From assembly GCA_015068925.1 (NCBI GenBank), contig SVJP01000006.1:1-32597 (forward strand): 32,597 nt of DNA, read 5' to 3'. How positions within the stretch are numbered: the stretch's first letter is position 1; each line of letters starts with the position of its first letter. Positions 31,704-32,597 of the stretch are shown here, one piece after another. The stretch comes from Oscillospiraceae bacterium (GTDB lineage: Bacteria > Bacillota > Clostridia > HGM11514). Made by a program: the position numbers and the translations under genes. The notes under the pieces are model-generated. The model had not been told where the DNA came from and ran no database searches. It saw only the letters and a list, made by a program, of their open reading frames with translations.

Positions 31704-32251
31704 GGCTGAAACTCCTTTGCACAAGTGATGATGTGGTTTAATTGTTCCATGGTCTGTTGGCATGCAAGAGGATTGGCGTTTTGAGGATTGTCTGTTCCGG
31801 AATGGTAAACTGTTGCAATCTCTTTTACTCCCAATAAATGAAGAAGCCGTTTTCCCATCTTTAAGGCATCCTCGAAAATTCCCATACCGCCGTCTACCAA
31901 AACAACAGCACCCAAACGTTTTTTTGGAAAGAGTCTGTTTTTGTCAGTCCAAAAATATTGCAATCGGCTCAAAAGGGAAAGCAAAGAGCCGGTCAGTTGA
32001 CCGAAGTAAATGGGGGAGGCAAGAATGATTGCATCCGCTTCGTTAATCAGACGGTAAATTTCTTGCATTTCATCTTGTAAAGCACAAGCATTGTGTGTAC
32101 GGCAATGGCGACAATCAATGCAAGGGGAAGCAGAGACTGTATAGCTGTCAATCCGAATCACTTCTTCGGGCAGGTTTTTTTGTAAATAAGAAACAATTGC
32201 CGAGGTTGCACCCGTCTTTCTGGGAGAACCGTTAAAAATGACTGTTTTCAT
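31700..32251 (-). CDS. Iron-sulfur flavoprotein / NADPH-dependent FMN reductase family
   Basis: 183 residues with flavodoxin-like fold. FNGSPRKTGATSA is the FMN phosphate loop and ILASPIYFGQLTGSL the second flavin loop. Between them the compact cysteine motif C-x2-C-x2-C-x5-C (SPCIDCRHCRTHNACAL) matches the 4Fe-4S motif of archaeal/clostridial iron-sulfur flavoproteins (Isf). It likely transfers electrons in the cytoplasm; partner unknown. The ATG at 32251 follows AAAGGCGG; GTG 32260 overlaps that site. First gene of an operon with the decarboxylase, coupled by a 4-nt overlap. Confidence 0.88.
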   Translation of the reverse strand: MKTVIFNGSPRKTGATSAIVSYLQKNLPEEVIRIDSYTVSASPCIDCRHCRTHNACALQDEMQEIYRLINEADAIILASPIYFGQLTGSLLSLLSRLQYFWTDKNRLFPKKRLGAVVLVDGGMGIFEDALKMGKRLLHLLGVKEIATVYHSGTDNPQNANPLACQQTMEQLNHIITCAKEFQP

Positions 32252-32272
32252 GGGAATCACCGCCTTTCTTCC

Positions 32273-32301
32273 ATTATATCAAAAATAAAAAAAACTGTCA
32301 A
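32273..32301 (-). promoter_or_regulatory. Promoter of flavoprotein-decarboxylase operon
   Basis: On the minus strand TTGACA (32296-32301), 17 bp, TATAAT (32273-32278). Confidence 0.85.
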
Positions 32302-32308
32302 CAAAAAA

Positions 32309-32468
32309 GAGGGTGTAGCAAAATGCACAGATCGCACAAAGCAAGAAACCGTCAGGAAATTTCGATCGTTTCCTGACGGTTTTTCTCGTGTTTTATATTC
32401 GATTAGAAATTCATAATTTATCTCTGCATTCTTTATTTGCTTGCGGTAGACCGACTTTTTCGACGGTC
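32309..32468 (+). repeat. Intergenic repeat family, copy 3 (most complete)
   Basis: Modules in order: a 29-bp GAGGGTGTAGCAAAATGCAC box (also at 28667, reversed), AAAGCAAG, a hairpin AACCGTCAGGAAA (32347-32359) with 32369-32381 and TTTTC, then an AT spacer with TTAGAAATTCATAATT, then CTTGCGGTAGACCGAC and TTTTTCGACGGTC ending about 32468. The spurious open frame at 32257-32517 (minus) across it is not a gene. Confidence 0.8.
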
Positions 32469-32471
32469 CGG

Positions 32472-32509
32472 GGGCTGTCTCACTAAAAGTGAGGCAGCCC
32501 TGATTTTTT
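32472..32509 (+). terminator. Terminator-like hairpin after repeat copy 3
   Basis: GGGCTGTCTCACT (32472-32484) pairs with AGTGAGGCAGCCC (32488-32500), one G-T pair, followed by GATTTTTTG. No plus-strand gene precedes it in this gap. Confidence 0.75.
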
Positions 32510-32516
32510 GCACACA

Positions 32517-32551
32517 AAAAGCCGCTGAAGTATGGAAACTTCGCGGCTTTT
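32517..32551. terminator. Second hairpin near the window end
   Basis: AAAAGCCGC (32517-32525) pairs with GCGGCTTTT (32543-32551), extended inside by GAAGT/ACTTC. A- and T-tracts flank both sides, so it can work on either strand. The 346-bp stretch 32252-32597 holds only the minus promoter, repeat copy 3 and these two hairpins. Confidence 0.75.
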
Positions 32552-32597
32552 GTGGTATCATGAAGTATGATTAGTAATTCAAAAATACAAGTAGATT

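Noticed and set aside
32257-32517. 86-codon minus-strand frame at the window end
   Set aside because: It lies wholly in repeat copy 3 and a terminator; the same peptide fragment (VRSVHFAT) appears from the repeat at 28667.
32567-32597. ATG opening a frame that runs off the window end
   Set aside because: Ten codons only and no clear ribosome binding site; cannot be judged without the following sequence.

Overview
The window reads like the chromosome of an anaerobic clostridium (Bacillota, class Clostridia, Oscillospiraceae-like). It is AT-rich, with strong AAGGAGG-type ribosome binding sites and near-consensus sigma-A promoters (TTGACA, 17 bp, TATAAT). Family-level markers are a SCIFF ranthipeptide precursor with its radical SAM maturase, a Spo0A-type response regulator, a type III pantothenate kinase, NrdR, and a glycine riboswitch in front of an AGCS transporter. 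I see no rRNA, tRNA, CRISPR array, phage gene or complete insertion sequence.

Layout. (1) 1-3266: alanine dehydrogenase, then a glycine riboswitch with terminator controlling a sodium:alanine/glycine symporter. (2) 3286-14360: one promoter, a multi-hairpin leader and nine tightly packed genes. These are a six-hairpin-type protein broken by one in-frame TGA, a polysaccharide deacetylase-like protein, an MBL-fold hydrolase, a GH78-like glycosidase, an M20 peptidase, a CE2-like esterase, a small membrane protein, NagA and a GH3 beta-N-acetylglucosaminidase. The enzymes have no visible signal peptides, so I infer cytoplasmic breakdown of an imported, acetylated, GlcNAc-containing oligosaccharide or glycoconjugate. 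(3) 14542-16907: a Spo0A-like regulator divergent from an SLH-domain protein whose promoter holds an exact 0A box, then nrdR. (4) 17044-17241: a strongly expressed-looking 65-residue orphan peptide with a YxxPxL motif. (5) 17310-19799: a metal-resistance operon (ArsR/SmtB repressor with operator, free HMA chaperone, Zn/Cd-type P-ATPase). (6) 19910-20944: a phosphotriesterase-family protein.

(7) 21150-23303, minus strand: a zinc-ribbon membrane protein with three tandem repeats plus a beta-lactamase-fold protein, behind a promoter with two tandem 0A boxes. (8) 23527-24782: coaX and a small membrane protein. (9) 24857-26769, minus strand: a secreted stalk-domain protein, a DUF1858 protein and a cysteine-rich protein. 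(10) 26916-28333: an Sfp-type phosphopantetheinyl transferase and a secreted SH3-repeat protein. (11) 28701-32251, minus strand: SCIFF maturase, SCIFF precursor, an Orn/Lys/Arg decarboxylase-family protein and an iron-sulfur flavoprotein.

The intergenic DNA is unusually structured. It holds a terminator-bearing repeat of about 125-130 bp in three copies, two copies of a structured element with a compensatory base-pair change, two multi-hairpin leaders of one design, and a 29-bp inverted duplication. The best candidates for something undescribed are the structured element (14391-14475 and 28510-28590), the orphan YxxPxL peptide, and the 0A-box-controlled surface genes beside a divergent Spo0A-like regulator. 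All family assignments come from reading motifs; no database search was run.
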